50,461 nucleotides of DNA. Source: Coriobacteriia bacterium (lineage in GTDB: Bacteria; Actinomycetota; Coriobacteriia; Anaerosomatales; PALSA-660). The stretch is from NCBI GenBank assembly GCA_025361335.1, contig JANYAK010000036.1, positions 1-50,461 of the forward strand, written 5' to 3'. The notes beneath the pieces are model-generated. The model ran no database searches. It saw only the letters and a list, made by a program, of their open reading frames with translations, and had not been told where the DNA came from. The translations under genes and the position numbers were made by a program. Below are positions 33,919-42,322 of this stretch, piece after piece (position 1 is the stretch's first letter; every line of letters starts with the position of its first letter).

Positions 33919-34467
33919 ATGAACAAAGGACGCATGATCAGGGCAGGCGTGGCAGGCGTCCTCGCCGCCGCTCTCGTAGTGCCCGCGGCCGCCTACGCCA
34001 TTCCGGGGCGCGGCACGCCTAAGTTCGGAGCCCCGAAGGCCTCGGCCGACGCGAGCCGTCAGGTGTTCGCCGCGCGCAAGATGGGCATGCTCAGGAACCG
34101 CATCACATTTGTCCTTCAGCGCCGCGCGATGGTGTTCGACGCGACCGCCGACCGGTTGGGCAAGCGGATCGCCCGGGTCGAGACGCTGGCCGGCAAGATC
34201 GCTGACAAGGGCGGCGACGTGACGGCCGTTCGCGCCAAGCTGACCGAGGCGACCTCCCTGCTCGCGGAAGCCAAGGCCGCCGAGTTGAGCGCGGTGCAGC
34301 TGTTCAAGGCCGTGCCGGATGCCACGGACAAGAAGGCGGCCTTCCAGGCTGCCCGCGCGCAGGCACGCACGGCCGCCGAGACGCTCAAGAAGGCCCGTAT
34401 CTCCCTGCGCAACGCCGTGTTGGACCTTCGCGCGGTCGCGAACGGCTTGAAGGGCACAGTGCAGTGA
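33919..34467 (+). CDS. secreted helical protein
   Basis: A 182-residue exported protein. The signal peptide (MIRAGVAGVLAAALVVPAAAYA, split as n- and h-regions, residues 6-27) ends in an AYA-type cleavage site. The mature part is nearly all helical with repeating polar heptads (RLGKRIARVETLAGKIADKG, and an Ala-rich second bundle). GGAGACGACC precedes the ATG. The gene follows the two-component system and its candidate operator, so it may be the regulon's product. It is not a recognised family; CpxP-like behaviour is only an analogy. Confidence 0.82.
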   Translation: MNKGRMIRAGVAGVLAAALVVPAAAYAIPGRGTPKFGAPKASADASRQVFAARKMGMLRNRITFVLQRRAMVFDATADRLGKRIARVETLAGKIADKGGDVTAVRAKLTEATSLLAEAKAAELSAVQLFKAVPDATDKKAAFQAARAQARTAAETLKKARISLRNAVLDLRAVANGLKGTVQ

Positions 34468-34811
34468 ACTCGGGAGCGGCCACAGCGACATGGATCGCGA
34501 GGATCGGCGTCGGTCTGAGCGCGATCGTCGCGGCTGCCGCCATGGTCGTGCTGACCGGATGCGGAACACCGCAGTCGTCCGCTCGCATGGTCGCCCCACC
34601 GTCGTCTTCACAGGCCGCGGGGTCGTCGGGCGCATCGGAGTCGGTGGCGTCGTCCGCCGAGGCTCCGGCGGAGGGCGGCGCGAGCGCGGCGAACGCGCCG
34701 ACGGACGTGGGGGCGGTCGATAAGGAACTGGACGCCATGCAGCAGGAGCTGGACAGCCTTAGCATGCCGTCGGACTCGGACTTCGGACCGGCGGAGGGCG
34801 CCCTGTACTGA
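34464..34811 (+). CDS. small Ser/Ala-rich lipoprotein
   Basis: A 115-residue lipoprotein. The signal peptide with lipobox LTGC (about residue 33) is followed by a disordered Ser/Ala-rich linker and an acidic helix DKELDAMQQELDSLSM. The GTG start overlaps the previous stop (GTGA), so it is translationally coupled to the secreted helical protein. A possible partner in an envelope function; no family is recognised. Confidence 0.8.
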   Translation: MNSGAATATWIARIGVGLSAIVAAAAMVVLTGCGTPQSSARMVAPPSSSQAAGSSGASESVASSAEAPAEGGASAANAPTDVGAVDKELDAMQQELDSLSMPSDSDFGPAEGALY

Positions 34812-34830
34812 GGGCGTCCGGTCGGCAACA

Positions 34831-34866
34831 CGGAAAGGGCCGCGCCATCCGGTGCGGCCCTTTCCG
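34831..34866. terminator. hairpin between convergent genes
   Basis: A perfect 13-base stem (CGGAAAGGGCCGC with its complement) and a 10-base loop lie between the lipoprotein gene and the convergent HD-GYP-like gene. There is no long T-run; the symmetrical A/T-flanked stem could end transcription in both directions. Confidence 0.65.
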
Positions 34867-34902
34867 TCGTCGTACGCGCGGACTCGCGGATCGCGCCCGC
34901 GT

Positions 34903-36381
34903 CTACAGGTACTCCCACACATCGTCGATGCCGGCGTCAGCCGAGGGGATGCACTCCGCGATGGTCAGTACGGGCAGTCCCGAGGAGCGGTCGATGATCC
35001 GCAGGTCGACGATCTGCGGCTCGTCTATCCACCGTCCGTCCGCGTCGATCAGCACCTTCACCCGCGGGCACAGCAAGTCGTCCCGGTTCACGCGAAAGAC
35101 GATGGCCGTCATGCCGTCCGACAACTTCACGACCGCGCCCATGGGATAGATGCCGAGCATTGCGACGAGGGCCTTCGTGATGGACGGGTCATATGCTTTC
35201 CCGCGCCCCTGCATGAGCACGGCGAGGGCCTTGTCGGGACGGATCTCGCGACGGAACGGCCTCGACGTGGTCATGGCGTCGTATGCATCGCATAGAGCCA
35301 CGATCCTCGAGAACAGATGCTGCTCCTGCGTGGCCGCGGTCTCGGGGTATCCCTGCAGGTCGTGCCTCTGATGGTGCTCGAACGCCACCACCATGGGCAT
35401 CTGGTCGACCAGTTGGATGCGCTTGAGGAGGTCGGCGCCCTCGGCCGCGTGACTCTTGATGATCTGCCACTCGTCGGCCGTGAGGGGTCCCTCCTTGTTG
35501 AGGATCACCTCCGGGATGCGCACCTTGCCGAGGTCGTACAGCAACGCCGACAATCCCAGCGAACGGAGGGATTCCTCGTCCAGTCCAAGCGAGGCGCCCA
35601 GCGACAGCGAAAGTATGCACACGTTGATCGAGTGGTTCAGCGTGTAGTCGTCATGGCTCTTGATGGCGGTCAGGCCCAGCACGGCCGCCGAATCGGTGAA
35701 CAGGTTCTGCAGCAAGGCGTTCACGAGCCCCTGGAGCGGCCCGACGGCGAACACCTTGCCGAGCTTGACTTGGGTCTCCACGTCGCGCATGGCCGCGATG
35801 CCGCCCTCATAGTGCTTGCGGAGCTTGGCCTTGGCCTCCTTCGTGGTCCCGCCACGCTCCTCGTCGGCGAGCGTGGTCGTCTCCGCCACCGAGATGGCGC
35901 TCACGCCTCTCGCCCCCAGGAACTCGCGCGCGGAGTTCACGTCGTGCACGTCGCTCGCGCCCATCAAAGCGATCAGGCCGTCCCCGTCGGAGGTACCGAA
36001 ATCCTCGGAGAACGTGACCGCCGAGATGCCTCGAGCCAGCAACTCGTCGATGAGCTTCGCGTAGGTCGCGCTCTCCTCGGGGAGCACGTGGTCCTCGACG
36101 AACAACGTGCCCTTGTAGATGTTGAGCGTGATCTCCTCGAATCCCAGCTCGACGACCCCGGCCACGGCCTCGACGAGCTCGCCGACAGACTGGGCCACCG
36201 AGGGGTGTGTCGGCGGGTACAGCGCCGCATTGGTCGAGGCCACGGCGATGGAGCGTACCAGCTCGCGGGCGCGCTCGAGCCGCTTGCGGCTCGAGAACGG
36301 CGACCGCGCCGAGCCGGCCGCCGCCGCGGCCATCTCCTCAGGGGTCTCCAGGCGATCCGGACGGTTGTCGATGTCGGTCAC
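34903..36381 (-). CDS. HD-GYP-like protein with degenerate active site
   Basis: A 492-residue protein. An N-terminal domain (about residues 35-160, with NAALYPPTHPSVAQ) is shared with the neighbouring HEAT protein. The C-terminal HD-GYP fold (about 235-400) keeps H250, D283, H311, H336, H337 and D341, but the HD motif reads YDLGK (282-286; Tyr for His) and the GYP motif reads HHQRHDLQGYP. With the catalytic His missing, c-di-GMP hydrolysis is doubtful; it may only bind or scaffold. The start overlaps the stop of the HEAT gene by 4 bases. No other c-di-GMP gene is in the window. Confidence 0.88.
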   Translation of the reverse strand: MTDIDNRPDRLETPEEMAAAAAGSARSPFSSRKRLERARELVRSIAVASTNAALYPPTHPSVAQSVGELVEAVAGVVELGFEEITLNIYKGTLFVEDHVLPEESATYAKLIDELLARGISAVTFSEDFGTSDGDGLIALMGASDVHDVNSAREFLGARGVSAISVAETTTLADEERGGTTKEAKAKLRKHYEGGIAAMRDVETQVKLGKVFAVGPLQGLVNALLQNLFTDSAAVLGLTAIKSHDDYTLNHSINVCILSLSLGASLGLDEESLRSLGLSALLYDLGKVRIPEVILNKEGPLTADEWQIIKSHAAEGADLLKRIQLVDQMPMVVAFEHHQRHDLQGYPETAATQEQHLFSRIVALCDAYDAMTTSRPFRREIRPDKALAVLMQGRGKAYDPSITKALVAMLGIYPMGAVVKLSDGMTAIVFRVNRDDLLCPRVKVLIDADGRWIDEPQIVDLRIIDRSSGLPVLTIAECIPSADAGIDDVWEYL

Positions 36382-38297
36382 TTGTCTACCTTCTCTCCTT
36401 CGCCGTTGGGCGCCTCGAGCATCTCTCTCACGGCCCGGCGGGCCGCTTCACGCAGGTCGCGCGGCTTGCGCCTGAACACCAACCGGCGCGTCGCGATCCG
36501 TCTCAGGGCCGGCAGCGCTTCGGTCGCGCCCATCCGGCGCAGGTCACCTATGATTTCGCGCTTGAGATCCTGATTCCTATTCCGGGGAGTCTTCATCTGG
36601 AGCACGGCCAGCATAGCAGGGACCGCCGCGCGCCTGCCCGACGCGCGGATCGCCGCCAGCGCAGCCCGGGCCGTCGCTTCCACTGGGTGAGTGAGCATGC
36701 TGACGATCGCCGCCCAGGCCTCATCGACGTCCAGTTCGGCCAAGGCGACGATGGCCGATGCGCGTACTTCGGCGACAGGATGGTCGAGCGCGTTCGACAG
36801 CGCCGCGACGGCACGGCGATCTCCCAGCCGTTTGAGAAGGTCGATGAGCTCCCGCAGGTCGGTAGGCTCGCCGGCGCGCAGGCGGCGACCGCTGGCCGCT
36901 ATGATCGCGTCGGGAAGGGCGCGAGCCACCAGCTCGAGCAACATCCGGTGTTCCGCGGTGCTGCGCAGCCAGGCGTCGAGGAACGCCTCGGCCCCAGCCA
37001 CGCCCGCCGCGTCCAGAACGGAGGCCGCGTCCCAGGGGTCGGCTCTCTCGGTGAGCGTCATGCAGCCGCGGACGAGCGCGTCCCCTTGCGCGAGTGCGTT
37101 TCGCGCACGCACGACCGACATCTCGAGATCAGGCCTGGTTGCGAGAGTCGCCAATCTGTCGAGTGCGGCTCGCGCCGAGCTGAACGCCCCGGAGGCGACA
37201 GCCTTGGTCAGAGCGTCAGACACCGCCTCGATGGTGGGGATGTCCGGCGTCCGTTCGAGAAGCAGCGAGGTCGTATCGAGCGCCCGCGGTGCCTGCGACC
37301 CGCGTTCCAGGGTGGTAAGGGCGCTTCGGATGGCGCTGTCGTCTTCCTCCGTCTCGACGGCGGCCTCGCGTGCTATCGCCCCGGCGTCGGTGGTCGAGGG
37401 CACACCAGAATCCGCCTCGGAGCGAGGCGACGTCCGCAGGAGCAACTCGAGCGCACGGAGGGCCTCGGGCGGGAGTGCGAGCTTCTCCATGAGCGATCCG
37501 GTGTCTCCCGTGCTGCGCGCCGCAGCGAGCGTCAGCAGGCGCGCCAAGCTCGCCGGCTTCATGCGGGCGATGACGTCGAGCATCCCTTGCATGGGTCGGC
37601 CTGAGGCGTCTTGCCTGACCGCGGCGGCAAGGATGGCTCCCCGGGTCTGCTCGTCGAGCCGGAGTAGGGCCTGGGCGACGCGCTCGGCGGCCAACCCGCC
37701 GGTGGCGGACTCCAGATCGCCGATCGCTTCCGCGACCTGGTCCTCGCCGGGTCCGGCTGCGGAGGATCGTGCCCACGCTGCCACGGCCCTGACCACGGCC
37801 GGGGCGACGCCCTCAAGCGGTGCGGACGTGAGATCGAGACCCGCGAGGCCTTCTTCGGTCGATGCTCGCAGGGTCATCTCGATCACCGACATGTGCGCGA
37901 CGCCCGCGGACACGAGCACGGCGCGAAGGCCGCCTTCCTCACGCACAGCAGCGGCGTCAGACACGGCACACCGGACGAACGCCTTCACTTCGTCGAACGC
38001 CAGTTGGGGCGCGATGATGAGCTGGCCGACCTGATGGGCGTAGAGCATCTCGGCGAGACCCGCGACCTGAGGCTGTCCCTCGGCGACCACGACGTCGCCG
38101 ACCTTGAAGCTCCGCGGCTCCACGACGAAGCGCACCGGCCCGCCCGACGCGCGCGTCGCAGCCTCGCTGACCCTCACGACGCGCTCGATGGCCTGCGCCG
38201 GGATCGCACTCGTGGGTGGGTAGAGGCGGACGGCGGCCGCGGCGGCGGCCAACGCACGCACGACCTCTTCCGCGCCCGTCTGTCCCTTCTCGACCAT
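36378..38297 (-). CDS. HEAT-repeat protein with shared YPP N-terminal domain
   Basis: A 639-residue soluble protein. The N-terminal domain (about residues 8-115, with VRLYPPTSA at 23-31) aligns with that of the HD-GYP-like partner. The long middle is Ala/Leu-rich and helical. The C-terminal half has HEAT-like repeats (DRRAVAALSNALDHPVAEVRASAI, EAWAAIVSMLTHPVEATARAAL-type pairs) and a basic end. GGAGAG precedes ATG 38297; ATG 38393 is an alternative start with a weaker site. It probably acts with the coupled HD-GYP-like protein as a protein scaffold. No enzymatic motif is seen. Confidence 0.82.
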   Translation of the reverse strand: MVEKGQTGAEEVVRALAAAAAAVRLYPPTSAIPAQAIERVVRVSEAATRASGGPVRFVVEPRSFKVGDVVVAEGQPQVAGLAEMLYAHQVGQLIIAPQLAFDEVKAFVRCAVSDAAAVREEGGLRAVLVSAGVAHMSVIEMTLRASTEEGLAGLDLTSAPLEGVAPAVVRAVAAWARSSAAGPGEDQVAEAIGDLESATGGLAAERVAQALLRLDEQTRGAILAAAVRQDASGRPMQGMLDVIARMKPASLARLLTLAAARSTGDTGSLMEKLALPPEALRALELLLRTSPRSEADSGVPSTTDAGAIAREAAVETEEDDSAIRSALTTLERGSQAPRALDTTSLLLERTPDIPTIEAVSDALTKAVASGAFSSARAALDRLATLATRPDLEMSVVRARNALAQGDALVRGCMTLTERADPWDAASVLDAAGVAGAEAFLDAWLRSTAEHRMLLELVARALPDAIIAASGRRLRAGEPTDLRELIDLLKRLGDRRAVAALSNALDHPVAEVRASAIVALAELDVDEAWAAIVSMLTHPVEATARAALAAIRASGRRAAVPAMLAVLQMKTPRNRNQDLKREIIGDLRRMGATEALPALRRIATRRLVFRRKPRDLREAARRAVREMLEAPNGEGEKVDK

Positions 38298-38407
38298 CGT
38301 CTGCTCTCCGGGCAGGATCGCCCCTGGCGGCATCGGCGAAGCGGGCACATCCCGTTGGATCGCCCGGACATCTGGGGCGTGGTCCATCGACATGCTCACG
38401 ACTAGAG

Positions 38408-38424
38408 TATCGGTAATGCCGATA
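38408..38424. promoter_or_regulatory. TATCGG/CCGATA inverted repeat between divergent genes
   Basis: 6-base arms with a 5-base gap, directly before the ImmA-like ATG at 38426 and 15 bases before the alternative HEAT-gene start at 38393. Placement suggests an operator for one or both divergent genes. Confidence 0.4.
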
Positions 38425-38425
38425 C

Positions 38426-38968
38426 ATGGAACGATTGTTTCCGACCAGCAGTGGAGAGTGGGATGAACCGACGGTGCCGCTGCGCTCCGACGCACACTAT
38501 CGCGGGCTCGTGGAGGCTCGACTGAGAGAGGCGGGGATCTGTGAACCGCCTGTCCCGGTCGAGGACTTTGTGCGCCGCGTGGGCGTTCCGGTGATGTCCG
38601 TGACGTTCCCCGCCTGGTTCACGGGCGCGATCGTCGTCGAGGATGGGATGCCGGTCATATTGGTCAACTCCACGGCGTCCGGGATCGCTCGCCGCGACGG
38701 GATCGCGCACTTGATCTCGCACGTCTTGGCACGCATCGACGATCCTTCCACACCGTATCCCCGGGACACGGAGCCCGAGCACCGTATCGCGGGGATGATG
38801 GCCGAAGAGCTGGTCATGCCCGAGTACCTCGTGCGAGCCCAGGCGGCCAAGTGGTTCAACGACTACCGCTACCTCGGGCGCCTGTTCGGCGTCTCGGAAG
38901 CCGACATGATGGCCCGGATGCGCGCATTGGGTCTTCTCAAGTCGCGCGGGGTGCTCTGGGACTACTGA
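38426..38968 (+). CDS. ImmA/IrrE-like protein with altered active site
   Basis: A 180-residue protein with the ImmA/IrrE layout: an N-terminal helical part (VPVEDFVRRVGVPVMSV), a central helix where the zinc-peptidase HExxH should be, and a downstream RIAGMMAEELVMPEYLVR helix. The motif reads HLISH (H95-H99) with the catalytic Glu replaced by Leu, so protease activity is doubtful. No Shine-Dalgarno precedes the ATG; a GTG at 38474 is possible. It may act as a non-catalytic regulator. Divergent from the HEAT/HD-GYP unit. Confidence 0.7.
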   Translation: MERLFPTSSGEWDEPTVPLRSDAHYRGLVEARLREAGICEPPVPVEDFVRRVGVPVMSVTFPAWFTGAIVVEDGMPVILVNSTASGIARRDGIAHLISHVLARIDDPSTPYPRDTEPEHRIAGMMAEELVMPEYLVRAQAAKWFNDYRYLGRLFGVSEADMMARMRALGLLKSRGVLWDY

Positions 38969-39085
38969 GGCCGCGAGGGGGTCGGCGAGGGCGTCTCGGC
39001 GCCGCATCGCCTGTCATGTGTGAGGGGTATCATTCATGTTCGGCCGCCATATCGGGTCGGGGTCCGTTTCTACGATGGAGGGGCG

Positions 39086-40060
39086 ATGCGGGCAAGCTAC
39101 GCTGTCGGGCTCGACGTGGGTGGCACCCGGATCGCCGCGGGGTTGGTGGAACGCAAGGGGCGGATCGTGCGCGAAATGCGCCGCGCCACCCCCAAGGGCG
39201 GTCCTTTCGGCGTCGTCGACGCGATCATCGAGTGCATCGCTGAAGTGAGTTCGAGCGTCCACCCCTCCGAGATCGCCGGGATCGGGATCGGCCTGCCGGC
39301 CCAGATCGATTTCGGGCACCAGACGGTCGAGTTCTGCACGAACCTCCCGCTTGGCGGCGTGGACATGCGCGGACTCGTCATGTCGCGAGTGAAGCACTCG
39401 GTCACCATCGACAACGACGGCCATGCCGCGGCGCTGGGCGAGTATCGCGCAGGCGCCGCGAAGGGTGCGCGCGACTTCGTCATGGTGACCATCGGCACCG
39501 GCGTCGGAGGCGGGCTCTTCGTCGGCGGCCAGATCCACCGGGGGCATCGCGGCCTCGGCGGAGAGTTCGGTCACATGGTGGTCGACCTCGAAGGTCCGGA
39601 ATGTCCGTGCGGAGGCACCGGACACCTGGAAGCCTTCGTGGCCCGGCCGGCCATCATCCGCGTCGCCAAGGAAGCCGCGGCGACGTTCCGCGGTTCGAGC
39701 ATCCTGAGGCGAGCCGGTGACGACCCGGACTCGATCACCGCGGAGATCGTGATCGAGGCCGCCAATGCAGGCGACGAGGCCGCGGCTGAGATAATGGGCA
39801 ACGTGGGTCACGTGCTTGGAGAGGCGCTCGTGGGTGTGGTGAACGTGTTGAACCCGCAGCTGCTGGTCATCGGCGGCGGGATCGGGGAGACGTGCCCGCT
39901 GATCATCGAGAGGGTGTCGCAGGCGGTCGCCGGCGGAGCGCTGGCGGGGCGCCGGGATGTGAGGGTGGTGCCGGCTCAGCTGGGCAACGACGCGGGGGTC
40001 GTCGGCGCGGCGGCACTGGCGTTCGACGAATACGAGTCCAGGGAAGGCATGCACAGGTGA
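39086..40060 (+). CDS. ROK-family sugar kinase (glucokinase-like)
   Basis: A 324-residue ROK kinase that phosphorylates a hexose with ATP or polyphosphate. N-terminal phosphate motif YAVGLDVGGTRIAAGLV, catalytic Asp in IDNDGHAAALGEY, GTGVGGGLFVGGQIHRG, and a C-terminal VIGGGIGETC. The ROK zinc-motif CxCGxxGCLE appears as CPCGGTGHLE, with His for the third Cys. GGAGGGG precedes ATG 39086; the upstream in-frame start is rejected. Its stop overlaps the GTG of the DUF362 gene. Glucose is the default substrate; not proven. Confidence 0.92.
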   Translation: MRASYAVGLDVGGTRIAAGLVERKGRIVREMRRATPKGGPFGVVDAIIECIAEVSSSVHPSEIAGIGIGLPAQIDFGHQTVEFCTNLPLGGVDMRGLVMSRVKHSVTIDNDGHAAALGEYRAGAAKGARDFVMVTIGTGVGGGLFVGGQIHRGHRGLGGEFGHMVVDLEGPECPCGGTGHLEAFVARPAIIRVAKEAAATFRGSSILRRAGDDPDSITAEIVIEAANAGDEAAAEIMGNVGHVLGEALVGVVNVLNPQLLVIGGGIGETCPLIIERVSQAVAGGALAGRRDVRVVPAQLGNDAGVVGAAALAFDEYESREGMHR

Positions 40061-41169
40061 GCGTCCCCGTCGTCCATTTCGCTCCCATGCGATCGCAGAA
40101 GAAGGTCTCTATGGTCGCTCGAGCAGGCCGCCTGCTCGAGCGCGCCGGCCTGAGAGACGCCGTGTCGGAGGGGGACCTCGTCGCCGTCAAGCTCCATTTC
40201 GGCGAACAAGGCAACACGGGGTTCGTCCACCCGGTCTTCGTCCGCGAGGTCGTCTCGCGCATCAAAGCGCACGGAGGCAGCCCGTTCCTGACCGACGCCA
40301 ACACGCTGTATCGCGGCCAGCGCAGCAACGCCGTGGACCATATCGCGTGCGCGGTGCACAACGGGTTCGCGTACGCGACCGTCGAGGCGCCCATCATCAT
40401 CGCCGACGGGCTCGACGGTCGTGACGCCGTCGACGTGCCCATCCTTGGCGGGAAGCACTTCGAGAGCGTCCGGCTCGGTTCCGCCGCGGTCCACGCCGAC
40501 GCAATGGTCGTTGTGACTCACGTGAAGGGGCACGAGGCCACGGGATTCGGCGGAGTCCTCAAGAACGTCGGCATGGGGCTGGGGTGCCGCTCGGCCAAGC
40601 AGCGCATGCATGCCGACTTCCGGCCGGAGGTCACCGCGGAGACGTGCACGGCCTGCGGGCGGTGCGTGAAATGGTGCCCCGTGAACGCCATCGTCATCGG
40701 GCCGGACCGCGTCGCGCAGGTCGATCTCGCAACGTGTTACGGCTGCGGCGAGTGCGTGGCAAGCTGCCCGTACGGGGCGATCGCGACTCAGTGGAAGACT
40801 ACCCCGGAGGCATTGCAGGAGAAGATAGTCGAGCACGTCGCCGGCGTCGTGGCGGGCAAGGCAGGCAAGGTCGTGTACCTGTCGTTCGTGACAGCCGTCT
40901 CCCCGGACTGCGACTGCTGGAACTTCTCGGACGCGCCGATCGTGGGCGACATAGGGGTGCTCGCCTCGAACGACCCGGTCGCGATCGACCAGGCGGCCTA
41001 CGATTTGGTGACGTCGTCGGCGGGACTGCCGGGGTCGCTCGGCGAGGGCATGGGGGCGGGCGAGGACAAGTTCGCCAAGGTGACGGGCGTGGACGGGACC
41101 CACGCCATGGCCTACGCCGAGCGCATGGGTCTCGGATCGCGAAGCTACACTCTGGGGCAGGTCGACTGA
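40057..41169 (+). CDS. DUF362 protein with two [4Fe-4S] clusters
   Basis: A 370-residue redox protein. The DUF362 domain (residues about 1-190: VAVKLHFGEQGNTGFV, FLTDANTLYRGQRSNA, THVKGHEATGFGGVLKNVGMG) is followed by a 2[4Fe-4S] ferredoxin domain (CTACGRCVKWCPVNAI and CYGCGECVASCPYGAI, about 193-240) and a second DUF362-like part (DCDCWNFSDAPIVGDIGVLAS). It is a cytosolic Fe-S protein common in anaerobes, with no defined reaction. The GTG overlaps the ROK stop, so the two are coupled, though no functional link is obvious. Confidence 0.92.
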   Translation: MSVPVVHFAPMRSQKKVSMVARAGRLLERAGLRDAVSEGDLVAVKLHFGEQGNTGFVHPVFVREVVSRIKAHGGSPFLTDANTLYRGQRSNAVDHIACAVHNGFAYATVEAPIIIADGLDGRDAVDVPILGGKHFESVRLGSAAVHADAMVVVTHVKGHEATGFGGVLKNVGMGLGCRSAKQRMHADFRPEVTAETCTACGRCVKWCPVNAIVIGPDRVAQVDLATCYGCGECVASCPYGAIATQWKTTPEALQEKIVEHVAGVVAGKAGKVVYLSFVTAVSPDCDCWNFSDAPIVGDIGVLASNDPVAIDQAAYDLVTSSAGLPGSLGEGMGAGEDKFAKVTGVDGTHAMAYAERMGLGSRSYTLGQVD

Positions 41170-41200
41170 CAGGGCCGCCGCTGATGCGGAGGCGAGGGGA

Positions 41201-42322
41201 GTGGAACGTATGGACTACATGGGGATCATCCGCCGCGCCTGGAACACCACATGGCGATACAAGATCCTGTGGCTGTTCGGGTTGTTTGCGGGAGCGGGGG
41301 GATCCGGCAACAACTTCAACTGGAACAGAGGCAGCGGCAGCGGCAACAGCACGTCGAGCGGGTTCGGTTCCACCGAGCAGCTGACGAACCGACTGGCGCC
41401 CTACCTGCCCCTCATCATCACGGCCGCTGTGTTCGTGGCGCTCCTGTCCATCGTGCTGTTCGTGCTCACGTTCGCCGCTCAAGGCGGCCTGATCCATCTG
41501 GTCCGGGAGAACGAGGAAGGCAGGCCCATCCGCGCCGGGGACGGATGGCGCGAAGGCTTCAAGAGGTGGGGGCGCGTGTTCCTCATCGACTTCCTCGTAG
41601 GGCTGCCCATCATTCTTCTCGTGATCGTGGTCGGCCTGGTGTTCGCCGCGTCCATCCCGGCGATCGTCCTCGGAGGCCGGGGGCTTGACATCGGAAGCGC
41701 CAGCGGAGCTGCTATCGGGGCCCTGGGCGCCGGCATCGGAGGCCTCTGCTTCGCAATCCTCCTGTTCGTCGTGTTCGCGATCGCATACTCGATCGTGTTC
41801 GGGACCGTGGCGCAGCTGGCCCTGCGCTACGGCGTCCTGCACGACATGCCGGCCGTACAGTCGCTCAAGCAGGGGTGGCGTGACTTCTGGGGCAAGCGTG
41901 GTGCCGTGCTGATGTACCTGGTGATGTGGGCGACGGGTACCGTCTACGGCGTCGTCGTCGGTATCGTCCTCGCTCTCATCGTCGCGCCCGCCGTGGTGCT
42001 GGGGATCGCGGGCGTCTGGCCCGCCGTCGTCGGGCTGGGGGTGCTGGCGCTCGCGCTGGCGATGGTCCCCGCGGCGATCTACGGGGCGTTCTCGTCGGCC
42101 GCGTGGACGATCTTCTTCCGCCGGATGACCGGCGCCGAGCAAGTCGCCGCGGCGGTCGCGCCGACCGGCGGATATCCGGCCGCGCCGATGCCGCCGGCGC
42201 CGATGGGCGCGCCGATGCCCGCCGCCCCAGCCGCCCCACCGGTCGTGCCCTCGCCACCGGCTCCACCCGAGGCCTCCGTTCTCCCGGCTCCCCTGGGCGA
42301 AGCGCTCCCCCGGGAGGGCTGA
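41201..42322 (+). CDS. polytopic membrane protein
   Basis: A 373-residue membrane protein. The first hydrophobic helix (KILWLFGLFAGAGG) is followed by a Gly/Ser/Asn-rich loop and then about six helices (e.g. LPLIITAAVFVALLSIVLFVL, VFLIDFLVGLPIILLVIVV, GGLCFAILLFVVFAIAYSIVF, VVVGIVLALIVAPAVVLG). The C-terminus (about 325-373) is Pro/Ala-rich and probably cytosolic. GTG 41201 has GGAGG 8 bases upstream; ATG 41210 is possible. It resembles generic DUF-type membrane proteins. It ends at the RsmI start. Confidence 0.83.
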   Translation: MERMDYMGIIRRAWNTTWRYKILWLFGLFAGAGGSGNNFNWNRGSGSGNSTSSGFGSTEQLTNRLAPYLPLIITAAVFVALLSIVLFVLTFAAQGGLIHLVRENEEGRPIRAGDGWREGFKRWGRVFLIDFLVGLPIILLVIVVGLVFAASIPAIVLGGRGLDIGSASGAAIGALGAGIGGLCFAILLFVVFAIAYSIVFGTVAQLALRYGVLHDMPAVQSLKQGWRDFWGKRGAVLMYLVMWATGTVYGVVVGIVLALIVAPAVVLGIAGVWPAVVGLGVLALALAMVPAAIYGAFSSAAWTIFFRRMTGAEQVAAAVAPTGGYPAAPMPPAPMGAPMPAAPAAPPVVPSPPAPPEASVLPAPLGEALPREG

